This document shows, piece after piece, positions 6,423 to 14,556 of a stretch of DNA of 16,405 nt; position 1 is the first letter of the stretch, and each line of letters starts with the position of its first letter. The notes beneath the pieces are model-generated. The model was not told where the DNA came from. It was given only the letters and a program-made list of their open reading frames with translations, and did not search any database. The position numbers and the translations under genes are program-made. Source of the DNA: Chryseobacterium sp. (GTDB taxonomy: Bacteria; Bacteroidota; Bacteroidia; Flavobacteriales; Weeksellaceae); the NCBI GenBank assembly GCA_030146295.1, contig JASLCD010000102.1, positions 1-16,405 of the forward strand. Direction: 5' to 3'.

Positions 6423-7625
6423 TTACAAGTTATTGAGATCCTGCGCAATCAGCCATCCTTCACTCCAGCAGGCCTGGAAATTGAACCCGCCTGTCACGGC
6501 ATCTATATTGAGAACTTCTCCGGCAATATAAAAATTAGGAAGCAGTTTTGAGGACATGTTTTTGAAGTTAATTTCCTTTAAATCAACACCTCCGGCCGTT
6601 ACAAATTCGTCTTTGAAAGTTGATTTTCCAGTCACCTGAAACTTTTTTTGACAAAGATTTTCCAGTATTTTCTGCATTTCCTTTCCGGAGATATTAGCGA
6701 TCTGTTTGTTGAGGTCTACTTTTGAAATCTCTAAAATCTTCTGCCAGAATCTATTGGTAATTTCAAATATTTTTGATTGTCCGATGGACTTTTTAGGATT
6801 TTTCTGTTTAAAATGGTGGAAGATTTCTTCTGCTTCATCCATTTCTATAGAAATAAAATTCACCTCAATTTCAAAGTTATATTTGAGTTTTGCCAGACTT
6901 ATAGCTTCCCATGCAGAAATTTTCAGAACAGCAGGCCCGGAAAGTCCCCAATGAGTAATAAGTAAAGGTCCGCTCTCCTCAGTTTTCAGCTTCGGGATCG
7001 AAATTCCTGCGTTTTCAAAGCTCGTTCCCGGAAGATCTTTTAGCAGTTCATCTTTAATATTAAATGTGAAAAGGGAAGGGACAAGGTCTACAATTTTGTG
7101 CCCCAGGCTTTCAACCATTTTTAAAGATTTGGGGGAACTTCCGGTAGTATACACAATATAATCTGCCTCAAAATCCCCTGAATTGGTTTTTACGATATAT
7201 TTTTCATCCTGCTTTTCAATCTCTTTTACCGTACATTTTGTTTTTATAGAAACATTTTTCTTTTGTGCTTCGTTCAGAAAAGTATTGATGATCGTCTGAG
7301 AAGAGTTGCTTTCAGGAAAAGTTCTGTTGTCATTTTCAATTTTCAACGGAACATTACGCAGGTCAAACCATTCCATCGTATCACCAGGCTGAAATTTACT
7401 GAAAACACTTAGCAGTTCCTTGTTTCCACGGGGATAAAACTGAACAAGCTCTCTGGGATCAAAGCATGCGTGAGTCACATTGCAGCGTCCGCCTCCGGAA
7501 ATTTTAACTTTCTGAAGGACATCTGAGTTCTGTTCTAAAATGGTAATTGTATATTTCTTTTCGTCAAGATTGGATGCGCAGAAAAAGCCTGCAGCACCGC
7601 CTCCGATAATAATGATCTGTTTCAT
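6423..7625 (-). CDS. HI0933/YhiN-family FAD-dependent flavoprotein
   Basis: A 400-residue flavoprotein of the HI0933-like family (NAD(P)/FAD-dependent oxidoreductases, including BaiN-like members). Evidence: an N-terminal Rossmann FAD-binding motif IIIGGGAAGFFCA (about 5-17), the family signature SGGGRCNVTH (43-52), a second nucleotide-contact region YIVYTTGSSPKS, and the C-terminal signature AGEVLNIDAVTGGFNFQ with ACWSEGW (about 367-392). Length is usual for the family. The in vivo substrate is unknown for most members. Its likely promoter is at 7659-7666, back to back with that of the thioesterase gene. The TonB-C-like gene starts 31 bases after its stop without a clear terminator, so read-through into that set is possible. 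Confidence 0.93.
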   Translation of the reverse strand: MKQIIIIGGGAAGFFCASNLDEKKYTITILEQNSDVLQKVKISGGGRCNVTHACFDPRELVQFYPRGNKELLSVFSKFQPGDTMEWFDLRNVPLKIENDNRTFPESNSSQTIINTFLNEAQKKNVSIKTKCTVKEIEKQDEKYIVKTNSGDFEADYIVYTTGSSPKSLKMVESLGHKIVDLVPSLFTFNIKDELLKDLPGTSFENAGISIPKLKTEESGPLLITHWGLSGPAVLKISAWEAISLAKLKYNFEIEVNFISIEMDEAEEIFHHFKQKNPKKSIGQSKIFEITNRFWQKILEISKVDLNKQIANISGKEMQKILENLCQKKFQVTGKSTFKDEFVTAGGVDLKEINFKNMSSKLLPNFYIAGEVLNIDAVTGGFNFQACWSEGWLIAQDLNNL

Positions 7626-7658
7626 GTTGATGTAATCCTATGCGGAAGATTATTTTTT

Positions 7659-7666
7659 CAAAAGTA
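7659..7666 (-). promoter_or_regulatory. Probable -7 element of the flavoprotein gene
   Basis: On the minus strand this reads TACTTTTG, an exact match to TAnnTTTG, 33 bases before the start codon at 7625. No convincing -33 TTG was seen. Confidence 0.5.
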
Positions 7667-7693
7667 CAATTTTTATAAACCATCTTATTTGAG

Positions 7694-7701
7694 TATTTTT
7701 G
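7694..7701 (+). promoter_or_regulatory. Probable -7 element of the thioesterase gene
   Basis: TATTTTTG matches TAnnTTTG exactly and lies 38 bases before the ATG at 7740. If used, it places transcription start downstream of the TTG at 7689 and so excludes that codon as the start. It lies 27 bases from the divergent -7 element at 7659-7666. Confidence 0.5.
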
Positions 7702-7739
7702 AAGATTATAATTTTAATCAGACCAAAAACGATTTTCAA

Positions 7740-8234
7740 ATGATTTTCTACCATAAATTTGAAGTGCGATGGAGCGATCTTGACGCCAACAAGCACTTAG
7801 CCAATTCATCATATGTACAGTATTGTGCACAAGCCAGAATGGCTTTTATGACTAAAGAGAAAATGGGAGTTACCCAGCTAAGCAGATGGGGAATCGGCCC
7901 GGTGATTCTGCACGAAAGATATTCTTTCTTCAAAGAAATTTACGCAGATCAGATCGTAATTGTAAGTGTAGAAATAGACGGATGTGCAGAAGACTCTTCG
8001 ATCTACCGTTTTGTACACAAATTCTATACACCGGATGGTATGCACTGTGCTACAGCAGAAGCTACAGGAGTATGGATTGATATGATGCTTAGAAAAATGA
8101 CCACTCCGCCAGATGATGTCGTGGAAGCTATGAATAAATATAAGAGCCCGGAAACCGTTGTGCTATCGAAAGAAGACTTCAAAAAGTTTCCTTTCCACCC
8201 ACACAATATCGACCCGGCAGAGATTAATATATAA
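7740..8234 (+). CDS. Hotdog-fold acyl-CoA thioesterase (4HBT/FcbC type)
   Basis: A 164-residue hotdog-fold protein. The N-terminus FEVRWSDLDANKHLANSSYV is the classic 4HBT segment, with the catalytic-type Asp in WSDLD, a conserved Asn-Lys-His, and then the long helix YCAQARMAFM. The later strands FFKEIYADQIVIVSVEIDG and YTPDGMHCATAEATGVWID fit the fold. Such proteins hydrolyse acyl-CoA or acyl-ACP thioesters in the cytosol; chain-length preference is not readable here. The ATG at 7740 was chosen over TTG 7689, because the family begins just before the Phe-x-Val-Arg-Trp strand and a promoter-like motif lies between the two. It is followed 85 bases later by thiL in the same direction. Confidence 0.9.
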   Translation: MIFYHKFEVRWSDLDANKHLANSSYVQYCAQARMAFMTKEKMGVTQLSRWGIGPVILHERYSFFKEIYADQIVIVSVEIDGCAEDSSIYRFVHKFYTPDGMHCATAEATGVWIDMMLRKMTTPPDDVVEAMNKYKSPETVVLSKEDFKKFPFHPHNIDPAEINI

Positions 8235-8319
8235 AAGGGGAATGATAGCTGATCAATGATGAAAAAAGATAGTCATGATCAATTATTATTTACCGAGGAT
8301 CACTTATAAACAGAAATTT

Positions 8320-9372
8320 ATGTTTGAAGATAAATCACAGGAGCTGACGCCCATTTCAAAATTAGGAGAATTCGGTCTTATTAAGCATTTGACAGAGTAT
8401 TTCCCATTATCCAATGAATCTTCGGAGCTTGGAGTAGGAGATGATGCAGCAGTTATTAATCCTGATAACAAAAAAGTAATTCTTACAACCGATGTGCTGG
8501 CGGAAGGAGTACACTTTAATTTAGGATATGTTCCTTTAAAGCATTTAGGTTATAAAGCTGTGGTAGTAAACCTAAGCGATATTGCTGCAATGAATGCCAC
8601 ACCTACACAGATTTTGGTTTCCCTTGCGGTGTCCAGCCGTTTTCCGGTGGAAGCTTTAGAAGAAATCTATTCAGGAATTCAGGCGGCATGTGGAAGATAC
8701 AAAGTTGATTTGGTGGGAGGAGATACTACAAGTTCCAATTCAGGACTTGTTATGAGTATTACAGCCGTAGGAATTGAAAAAGAAGAAAATATCGTAAAAA
8801 GAAGCGGTGCAAAACCAAATGACCTTCTTGTTGTAACCGGAGATTTAGGAGGAGCTTATATGGGATTACAAATCCTGGAAAGAGAGCATGCCGTTTATCT
8901 TGCTGATCCGAATATGCAGCCGGAAATGGAAGGTTACGACTATATTCTGGAAAGACAGCTGAAGCCTGAAGCAAGAACAGACGTTAAAACGATTCTGGAA
9001 GAACTGGATATAAAACCAACTTCTATGATCGATATTTCAGACGGTCTGGCTTCTGAAATTCTTCACCTTTCTGACCAGTCCAAAGTAGGATTCAGATTGT
9101 ATGAAGAAAAAGTACCATTAGACAACCTTACCATTTCTACCGCGGATGAAATGAACCTGAATCCGGTAATGACTGCTTTAAGCGGAGGCGAAGATTATGA
9201 GCTTTTGTTCACGATTTCACCAGATGATTTTGATAAAATTAAAAATCACCCGGATTTTACCATCATAGGACATGCTGTAGAAAAAGAAGAAGGAAACTTT
9301 ATGGTCGCAAGAGGATCAAACCAGCTGGTAGCACTTACTGCTCAGGGTTGGGATGCCTTCTTAAACCAATAA
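8320..9372 (+). CDS. thiL: Thiamine-monophosphate kinase
   Basis: A 350-residue ThiL, which phosphorylates thiamine monophosphate to thiamine diphosphate with ATP and Mg2+ in the cytosol, the last step of cofactor synthesis. Landmarks are the N-terminal ISKLGEFGLI, the metal-binding GVGDDAAV (38-45), TTDVLAEGVHF (56-66), NLSDIAAMNATP, LVGGDTTSS, the glycine-rich VTGDLGGAYMGL, SMIDISDGLASEI and SGGEDYELLF near the end. These are the AIR-synthase-fold residues for ATP and Mg binding, and length matches the family. The ATG at 8320 (MFEDKSQELTP) is preferred to 8275, since known family members start close to the ISxLGEF segment. No other thiamine gene is nearby. A strong terminator follows at 9409-9440. 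Confidence 0.96.
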   Translation: MFEDKSQELTPISKLGEFGLIKHLTEYFPLSNESSELGVGDDAAVINPDNKKVILTTDVLAEGVHFNLGYVPLKHLGYKAVVVNLSDIAAMNATPTQILVSLAVSSRFPVEALEEIYSGIQAACGRYKVDLVGGDTTSSNSGLVMSITAVGIEKEENIVKRSGAKPNDLLVVTGDLGGAYMGLQILEREHAVYLADPNMQPEMEGYDYILERQLKPEARTDVKTILEELDIKPTSMIDISDGLASEILHLSDQSKVGFRLYEEKVPLDNLTISTADEMNLNPVMTALSGGEDYELLFTISPDDFDKIKNHPDFTIIGHAVEKEEGNFMVARGSNQLVALTAQGWDAFLNQ

Positions 9373-9408
9373 AACAGAAAAATTATATTTAATTTTAAAT
9401 ATTGTAAG

Positions 9409-9440
9409 AAAACCGCAGCACTTTTTTTGCTGTGGTTTTT
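9409..9440 (+). terminator. Terminator downstream of thiL
   Basis: A 12-bp stem, AAAACCGCAGCA (9409-9420) with TGCTGTGGTTTT (9428-9439), includes one G-U pair. The 7-base loop is C followed by T, and the stem ends in a T-run. Confidence 0.9.
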
Positions 9441-9463
9441 ATTTATAGCCAAATAATATAGTG

Positions 9464-10282
9464 ATGTTTACCCCCGAAAAAGAGATCCCGGTTCACCATC
9501 TCACTTCTGAAGAGTTTCAGATGAGTACTTTGAGTGCTGCAGGCCCAGAGAACTTTCATGATGTTCACCGGCATAATTTTTTTGAAATTATATGGTTCAG
9601 AGAGGTGTATGAAAACAGCCGCTTAGAATTGGATTTTGAAAGCTATAAACTGGAGAGCAATCAGATCTGTATCATTGCACCGGGGCAGGCATTCAATATG
9701 AAATTAGAGGGGGAGAAGGGGTATGCCATGGCAATAAGCAGGGAAATTTTCAATGAAGCCTGTAATATAGAATCTGTACTTACGGGTGGAGAACTTCCCT
9801 TTTTTTTAAATCCCAAAAATGAAAAAACCTGCAGTACCATTATAGCATTGATGGAGCAGGAATATAAAGCAACAGCAAGAACGGAGCTGTTAAAGGCTTA
9901 TCTGAAAGCGTTTTGTATCGTCATTGGAGAACAAATTATTCCTCAGGGACCTTTATTGAATGACCGTCAGCGTATTCAGGAACTGATAGGGCTTATTGAA
10001 AAACATTATATAGAGCATAAAGAAACAGGTTTCTATGCAGATCAATTGAAAATAAGCAGTCATCATCTTAATGATATCGTGCGACTTTTGAGAGGAACAA
10101 CAGTAAAAAAAATGATTGCCCAGAGAATTATTCTGGAAGCGAAAAGAGAGCTTAGTTTTGGCGCTTTAACCGTAAAAGAAATCGCTTTTAAATTAGGTTT
10201 TAGTGATGCTTCTTACTTTTCCCGCTTTTTTAAAAAGCATACCCTGCAGAATCCTGATGGGTTCAGACCTGGAAAAGGTTAA
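9464..10282 (+). CDS. AraC-family transcriptional regulator
   Basis: A 272-residue regulator. The N-terminal half is a cupin-like effector domain (FHDVHRHNFFEIIWF near 31-45, with the His-x-His pair typical of the family, and a later LESNQICIIAPGQAFNM). The C-terminal part (about 172-272) is the double HTH AraC domain: KISSHHLNDIVRLLRGTTV, then the linker MIAQRIILEAKREL, then the highly conserved VKEIAFKLGFSDASYFSRFF with KKHTLQNPDGFR. The ATG at 9464 is used; a GTG three bases earlier would add one residue. It lies directly upstream of, and in line with, an MFS exporter gene, an arrangement typical of a regulator controlling its own efflux pump. The effector is unknown. Confidence 0.93.
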   Translation: MFTPEKEIPVHHLTSEEFQMSTLSAAGPENFHDVHRHNFFEIIWFREVYENSRLELDFESYKLESNQICIIAPGQAFNMKLEGEKGYAMAISREIFNEACNIESVLTGGELPFFLNPKNEKTCSTIIALMEQEYKATARTELLKAYLKAFCIVIGEQIIPQGPLLNDRQRIQELIGLIEKHYIEHKETGFYADQLKISSHHLNDIVRLLRGTTVKKMIAQRIILEAKRELSFGALTVKEIAFKLGFSDASYFSRFFKKHTLQNPDGFRPGKG

Positions 10283-10449
10283 TCCTCAGATTGTTCCTTT
10301 AATTTTTAATTTAAATAAATTATTTGAGCGCAATCAGATAAGAGAATCCTCAGTTTGTGCTATCCTTCCTTCAGTTCTTTTATTGAAAAATAAAGCTTTT
10401 TACAGCAACTTTGCAGCTGAAAAACCGCCTGTGAAGGCTTATGTTATTT

Positions 10450-11652
10450 ATGAAGAAGAATTTGAATATTGTGGTGTTTATATTGGCACTGCTCAACACG
10501 CTGGAGTCACTAAGTATAGATCTTTATCTTCCCGCTTTCCCAAGTATGGCCCAGATCTTTAATACCGATATCGGCCATATCCAGATATCCATTTCGGTGT
10601 TTTTTGCCGGGTTTGCGTTCGGACAATTATTATGGGGCCCTTTATCTGACAAAAAAGGAAGAAAACCTATGCTGTATTGCGGCCTGTTGCTTTTTATTAT
10701 AGGGGCAGCGGCCATCTATTTTACCTCAGATATTTATGTTTTATGGGCAATGCGTTTTCTGCAGGCGTTTGGAGGAAGTGCAGGAATTGTAATCGGCAGG
10801 GCAATCATTATTGATCTTTACGATAAACAGAAATCGGTAACAATCTTTTCCCAACAGTCTCAGATCAGTGGGATTGCTCCTATTGTAGCACCGTTATTGG
10901 GAAGTGTTTTCCTTAAATTCTGGGGCTGGAACAGTTCTTTTGCCTTTCTATGCATCATGGGACTGATCACATTTTTTATGGTATACAAATATGTACCTGA
11001 AACCAATAGCAAAATCAGTCTTCCGGATGAGGAACTGGTGGATGAAAAAGGATTAAAAGACCAGCTGAAAATGATCATTTCCAACAAGGATTTTATCAAC
11101 AGTACAATGGTAGGAAGTCTTGCTTTTGCATCACTTATTATTTACATTTCGAATGCACCATTCTTATTTATGGAAGTCCACGGTTTCTCAAGCAGTGTGT
11201 TCAGTCTTATATTTGCTTTTAACTCCCTTGCATTGATAACGGCAGCTTATATTACTCCTAAGCTGATCAAAAGAATAAGCAATTCAGCTCTTTTATTTAC
11301 AGCTACCATTGTATTACTGGTAGTATGCTCCCTCCATATTCTGATTGCTGCAGAAAATATTTCGGTAGCTTTAGAAATTGCAATGCTTTATCTTTCATTA
11401 CTGGCTATTGGTATTTTATTTCCTATTACATCTGCCCATGCGCTGTCTCCATTTAAAGAGGGGAGAGGTACGGCTGCTGCATTACTTGGATTCATGCAGC
11501 TTATGGTAACATTTTTAATGTCAGGACTTATAGGTCTTTTGGAGGCAGATTCTATCCTCCCTATGGTGGTAACACGTTCTGCAATGGCACTCATTGCGGT
11601 GTGGTTCGGATACCGTATTTTTAAGACACAAAAAACAACTTCTGTCATTTAG
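10450..11652 (+). CDS. Bcr/CflA-type MFS multidrug exporter
   Basis: A 400-residue, 12-segment major-facilitator protein. The N-terminal stretch SLSIDLYLPAFPSMAQIF is the hallmark of the Bcr/CflA drug-resistance branch (D-x-Y-L-P-A-x-P). MFS motif A appears between segments 2 and 3 as GPLSDKKGRKP, and segments 4-5 carry RFLQAFGGSAGIVIGRAI and QISGIAPIVAPLLGS. A longer cytoplasmic loop (about 190-220) splits the two six-helix halves. Family members export drugs such as bicyclomycin or chloramphenicol by proton antiport; the substrate here is not predictable. ATG 10450 is preferred over 10441 as the N-terminus then begins MKKNLN right before the first membrane segment. The AraC regulator ends 167 bases upstream, with no terminator between them. 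Confidence 0.93.
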   Translation: MKKNLNIVVFILALLNTLESLSIDLYLPAFPSMAQIFNTDIGHIQISISVFFAGFAFGQLLWGPLSDKKGRKPMLYCGLLLFIIGAAAIYFTSDIYVLWAMRFLQAFGGSAGIVIGRAIIIDLYDKQKSVTIFSQQSQISGIAPIVAPLLGSVFLKFWGWNSSFAFLCIMGLITFFMVYKYVPETNSKISLPDEELVDEKGLKDQLKMIISNKDFINSTMVGSLAFASLIIYISNAPFLFMEVHGFSSSVFSLIFAFNSLALITAAYITPKLIKRISNSALLFTATIVLLVVCSLHILIAAENISVALEIAMLYLSLLAIGILFPITSAHALSPFKEGRGTAAALLGFMQLMVTFLMSGLIGLLEADSILPMVVTRSAMALIAVWFGYRIFKTQKTTSVI

Positions 11653-11744
11653 CAGAATGGTATATTGGAAAACTAATCCGCTTATTTGATCCTGTTGTCA
11701 TACTATCCGGACACTTAATCAAGTAATTTTTGTAAAAAATAATC

Positions 11745-11790
11745 AAAGGGTTCTCTTTGCATAAAATTTAAAATATGAAAAGAACCCTTT
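11745..11790 (+). repeat. Inverted repeat bracketing the start codon of the DUF6268-like gene
   Basis: AAAGGGTTC (11745-11753) is the perfect reverse complement of GAACCCTTT (11782-11790). The right arm lies in codons 3-6 of the gene starting at 11775, so the ATG would be in the 28-base loop. A competing small stem, CAAAG (11744-11748) with CTTTG (11755-11759), uses the left arm. The repeat is seen directly; a regulatory role is inference. Confidence 0.45.
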
Positions 11791-12683
11791 CGACGGTTTT
11801 ATGCTGTTTATTGCCATTAGGATATTGGGTAAGCGCACAATCCGGCCTCTCTGCAGAGCTGAAAACAGAATATATTCCAGGCTCAAGTTATATACGACCT
11901 GAAGACAGCACAAAGACGAATTCTAAAAGTGATTTTAAAAGGATCGATCTTAACCTGAGTATTCCGTTATCCGTAAAAAAAGATAACGACGGGAAAGTAA
12001 GATCCTGGTCTATGCTGCTGAGCGGATCTTATGCAAAGATGACCCACAAAAATTACGAAACCCAATTATTTCCGGATCAGATGCTGAATGCGCAGGTCGG
12101 TATACAACACATGAGGCCTTTAGGGAAGAAATGGAGTATGATGATGAATGCATCCGTAGGTGTGTATACAGACCTTGAAAGAATCAGTTTTGATGATGTA
12201 CTTGGGCAGGGGGGAATTTTGTTTATCAGACATTTTAACCCTAATCTTTCATTGGGAGGAGGACCGGTACTTACTACCGCCTTTGGAGTTCCCATGATTT
12301 TACCCTGGATCTATTTTGACTGGAAGACTAACGGAAAAATTAAATTCAATATCAATTTCCCACAAGGTATGGAAGCTGCTTATCTGTTTTCGGACAAATT
12401 TGCTTTGAAAGCTGTTGTAGATCTTAACGGGATGACAGTAGAGAGAAACATAGACGGAAAATCTATGCTGCTGGGTTACCAGCAGATCACTGCAGGACTC
12501 AGACCGGAATTGAAAATCAATGATAAACTTACATTACGCCTCACAGGCGGAACGGCAATACTGAGAAGTTTCAGCGAAAATGACCGAAAAATCAAAAGTA
12601 TTTTCAGAGAAAAAAAAGTAGCAGATCCGAGATTTGCAAGTACATTTTACGCTGCGGTATCACTGCGCTGGAATCTGCCATAA
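11775..12683 (+). CDS. DUF6268-like outer-membrane beta-barrel protein
   Basis: A 302-residue protein with a signal peptide (about 1-21, cleavage near VSA/Q), followed by alternating amphipathic strands typical of an outer-membrane barrel. Examples are FKRIDLNLSIPLSV, SWSMLLSGSYAKM, WSMMMNASVGVYTD, LSLGGGPVLTTAFG and the final FASTFYAAVSLRWNLP. The middle segment MILPWIYFDWKTNGKIKFNI, followed by FPQGMEAAYLFS, resembles what I know as DUF6268-family barrels of Bacteroidota. It has no periplasmic plug or TonB box, so it is not a TonB-dependent receptor. The gene is monocistronic, with a terminator after it, and converges with the two-component pair. The inverted repeat around its start codon may affect translation. 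Its role is unknown. Confidence 0.8.
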   Translation: MKRTLSTVLCCLLPLGYWVSAQSGLSAELKTEYIPGSSYIRPEDSTKTNSKSDFKRIDLNLSIPLSVKKDNDGKVRSWSMLLSGSYAKMTHKNYETQLFPDQMLNAQVGIQHMRPLGKKWSMMMNASVGVYTDLERISFDDVLGQGGILFIRHFNPNLSLGGGPVLTTAFGVPMILPWIYFDWKTNGKIKFNINFPQGMEAAYLFSDKFALKAVVDLNGMTVERNIDGKSMLLGYQQITAGLRPELKINDKLTLRLTGGTAILRSFSENDRKIKSIFREKKVADPRFASTFYAAVSLRWNLP

Positions 12684-12689
12684 AAATAG

Positions 12690-12731
12690 AAAGGGAAGAC
12701 GTATTGTATTTTTACAAGCCTTCCCTTTTTT
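12690..12731. terminator. Bidirectional terminator between the DUF6268-like and LytTR genes
   Basis: AAAGGGAAG (12690-12698) pairs with CTTCCCTTT (12720-12728), with an inner stem TTGTA/TACAA and a T-run to 12731. It lies between two convergent genes. The plus-strand T-run is good; the minus-strand tail (complement of TAAAAAT) is shorter. Confidence 0.85.
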
Positions 12732-12750
12732 ATAATGAATTATTTGTTTA

Positions 12751-13485
12751 CTACTTGCTGATCAGTTTCTTATATACCACCTGATTAAGCAACTCTTCTT
12801 TTCGGGTACGGGAAATAGGAAGTTCAATTTTGTTAATAAAAAGCCGTCCCCCCGAGATCATATCGATATGGGTGATGTTGATGAGGTAAGATTTGTGAAT
12901 CCTGAAGAAATGATCTGAGGGAAGAGATTCCTCAATTGCTTTCATTGTCTGATGAATAACCAGTGACTTATCTTTAAAATGAAGCTTGGTATAATTCTGC
13001 ATACTTTCTATGTACAAAATATCGACCCATGAAACCTTAATAAAGGAGTCAGACTGCCTTACATACAGAAAAGGATCATCCAGAGAGGTATTCTTTTTCA
13101 GTTTTTCGCTGATGATAAATTGCTGCTGTGCCTTATTTACCGCCTGATAAAAACGGTTAAAAGCAATAGGCTTTAAAAGATAATCCACTACCTGCAAACG
13201 AAATCCCTCCAAAGCATATTCAGAATAGGCAGTGGTAAGAATACATAACGGTGGATTTTCCAGCTGTTCCAAAAATTCCAGACCGGTAAGATAAGGCATG
13301 TTGATATCAAGGAGAAGAAGGTCTATTTCGCTCTCCTTTACTTTGGCGTCTGCTTCCAGTGCTGTAGCACAGGTTCCTTCTACCGATAAAAAGTCAATTT
13401 GACCGGCCAGTTCTTTAAGATGGAATCTTGCAAGAGGCTCATCATCTATAATCAGGCATTTCATTTTAGGAATATTAGAGCTCAT
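12751..13485 (-). CDS. LytTR-family response regulator
   Basis: A 244-residue response regulator. The receiver domain (about 8-125) shows the acidic pair IIDDEP (D14, D15), the phospho-acceptor D60 in LLLLDINMP, the TTAY segment and the KP dipeptide in LLKPIAF. The C-terminal LytTR DNA-binding domain (about 140-242) shows FLYVRQSDSFIKV, ILYIESMQNYTKLHF, the FFRIHKSYLIN motif typical of the fold, and LPISRTRKEELL. Such regulators bind direct repeats upstream of target genes after phosphorylation. Its start overlaps the kinase stop by 11 bases; an internal ATG at 13464 (MKCLIIDDEP) is an equally plausible start that leaves a 10-base gap. The partner kinase is directly upstream in the same operon. 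Confidence 0.95.
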   Translation of the reverse strand: MSSNIPKMKCLIIDDEPLARFHLKELAGQIDFLSVEGTCATALEADAKVKESEIDLLLLDINMPYLTGLEFLEQLENPPLCILTTAYSEYALEGFRLQVVDYLLKPIAFNRFYQAVNKAQQQFIISEKLKKNTSLDDPFLYVRQSDSFIKVSWVDILYIESMQNYTKLHFKDKSLVIHQTMKAIEESLPSDHFFRIHKSYLINITHIDMISGGRLFINKIELPISRTRKEELLNQVVYKKLISK

Positions 13486-14536
13486 GATGGTCTGATAGAT
13501 TGAGAATTAAAGTTATTTTAAAAATGTGATGATCTGATTCAATTTTTAGATCATGAGAATCAGGATATTGTAATTTTAAACGTTTTTTTACATTTTGAAG
13601 ACCAATTCCGCCAACCCCGTCTTTCTTTTTATAGGTCGCCATATCTGAATAGGAATTTTCGACATAGAAATGAAGATTGTTGTCTTTTTCTGTGCAGGAA
13701 ATTTTCACATAGCCTTTATGCCCGGGAAGTCTGCAGACATATTTAAAAGCATTTTCGATAAAAGGAATCAGGAGCAAAGGAGCAATAAACGCTTTTCTGT
13801 TATGAATTTCCCAGAAAGCTTTTACATCCAGTTCATTTCCCCATCTCAGCTTTTCTACCTCAACAAGATTCTGAAGATATTCAATCTCTTTATCCAAAGG
13901 AACCAAAGGTTGATTACAGTGGTACAGCTGATACCTTAGAATATCTGAAAATTTCATCAGTAAAAAGTCTGCAAGCTGCGTATCTGTTTTCATCAGAATA
14001 TGAATATGGTTCAGGATATTGAATACCACATGAGGGTTGATCTGATCCTGTAAAAGTTTCAGCTGGTTTTCCAGATGAGCCTGCTGGAGAAGGATATGAT
14101 CACGCTCTATTCTTCCGTGTTCTTTATAAAACTTGATACCACATGCAGCTCCGTTGATCAAAAATGAAGCAGGCAGGGACATATAAAAGCCTTTCCATAA
14201 AAAAGGAATCTGATCTGGAAAATTCGGTGGAAGTTCATTTTTGGGAGCCACTTCAAGATATGTGAAAACAACAGAGAAGATCACGCTTAACAAGGAAATA
14301 ACCATCACCGCTTGTACCAGAAAACGTTTCATCCTTTTTTCCTGTAAAGCTTTTGGAAGAAGTTTATTTGTTAAAAAATGGGTAAACGTAAAAGAGAAAC
14401 TCACAATGATCACAGCCTGGATCGTGGCAAGGTATTTCTCTGTAGTAGTCTGAAAATTACACCACAATACGATGGCGAGAACAAGCCAGAAAATAAAAGT
14501 AAACAGGTATTCTTTAAAAACAAAAGATTTTGTCAT
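13475..14536 (-). CDS. LytS/YehU-type sensor histidine kinase
   Basis: A 353-residue kinase with four membrane segments (about 10-26, 37-55, 71-93 and 114-134) and no large extracellular sensor domain. A coiled linker follows, then the His_kinase domain: LENQLKLLQDQINPHVVFN with H169 as the likely phospho-acceptor, LRYQLYHCNQPLVPLDKEIEYL and VEVEKLRWGN. The ATP-binding lid follows, with APLLLIPFIENAFKYV (N box) and a glycine-rich GGIGLQNVKKRL. The usual HFLFN of this family is HVVFN here. It signals to the LytTR regulator whose gene overlaps its 3' end. The stimulus is unknown. A terminator hairpin stands only 20 bases before its start codon, which is unusual. Confidence 0.94.
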   Translation of the reverse strand: MTKSFVFKEYLFTFIFWLVLAIVLWCNFQTTTEKYLATIQAVIIVSFSFTFTHFLTNKLLPKALQEKRMKRFLVQAVMVISLLSVIFSVVFTYLEVAPKNELPPNFPDQIPFLWKGFYMSLPASFLINGAACGIKFYKEHGRIERDHILLQQAHLENQLKLLQDQINPHVVFNILNHIHILMKTDTQLADFLLMKFSDILRYQLYHCNQPLVPLDKEIEYLQNLVEVEKLRWGNELDVKAFWEIHNRKAFIAPLLLIPFIENAFKYVCRLPGHKGYVKISCTEKDNNLHFYVENSYSDMATYKKKDGVGGIGLQNVKKRLKLQYPDSHDLKIESDHHIFKITLILNLSDHHEL

Positions 14537-14556
14537 AGAACTTGTAATAAGTTGAT

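Noticed and set aside
6392..6448. Extended start for the TonB-C-like protein.
   Set aside because: The extension adds 19 residues ahead of a complete signal peptide and overlaps the flavoprotein gene end.
6706..6965. Two open plus-strand frames inside the flavoprotein gene.
   Set aside because: They are antisense to a conserved FAD-binding protein and have no family features.
8241..8290. Two TGATCAAT copies in the thioesterase-thiL gap.
   Set aside because: The copies are short, unevenly spaced and lack a neighbouring promoter motif.
8275..8319. An in-frame ATG that would extend ThiL by 15 residues.
   Set aside because: The extra residues do not resemble the family N-terminus, which normally starts near the ISxLGEF segment.
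8319..8326. TATGTTTG, an exact promoter-type motif on the plus strand before thiL.
   Set aside because: It contains the thiL start codon itself, so it cannot be the promoter of that gene as annotated.
10203..10562. A plus-strand reading frame of 119 codons spanning the AraC end and the MFS start.
   Set aside because: It overlaps two well-supported genes in another frame and has no recognisable domain.
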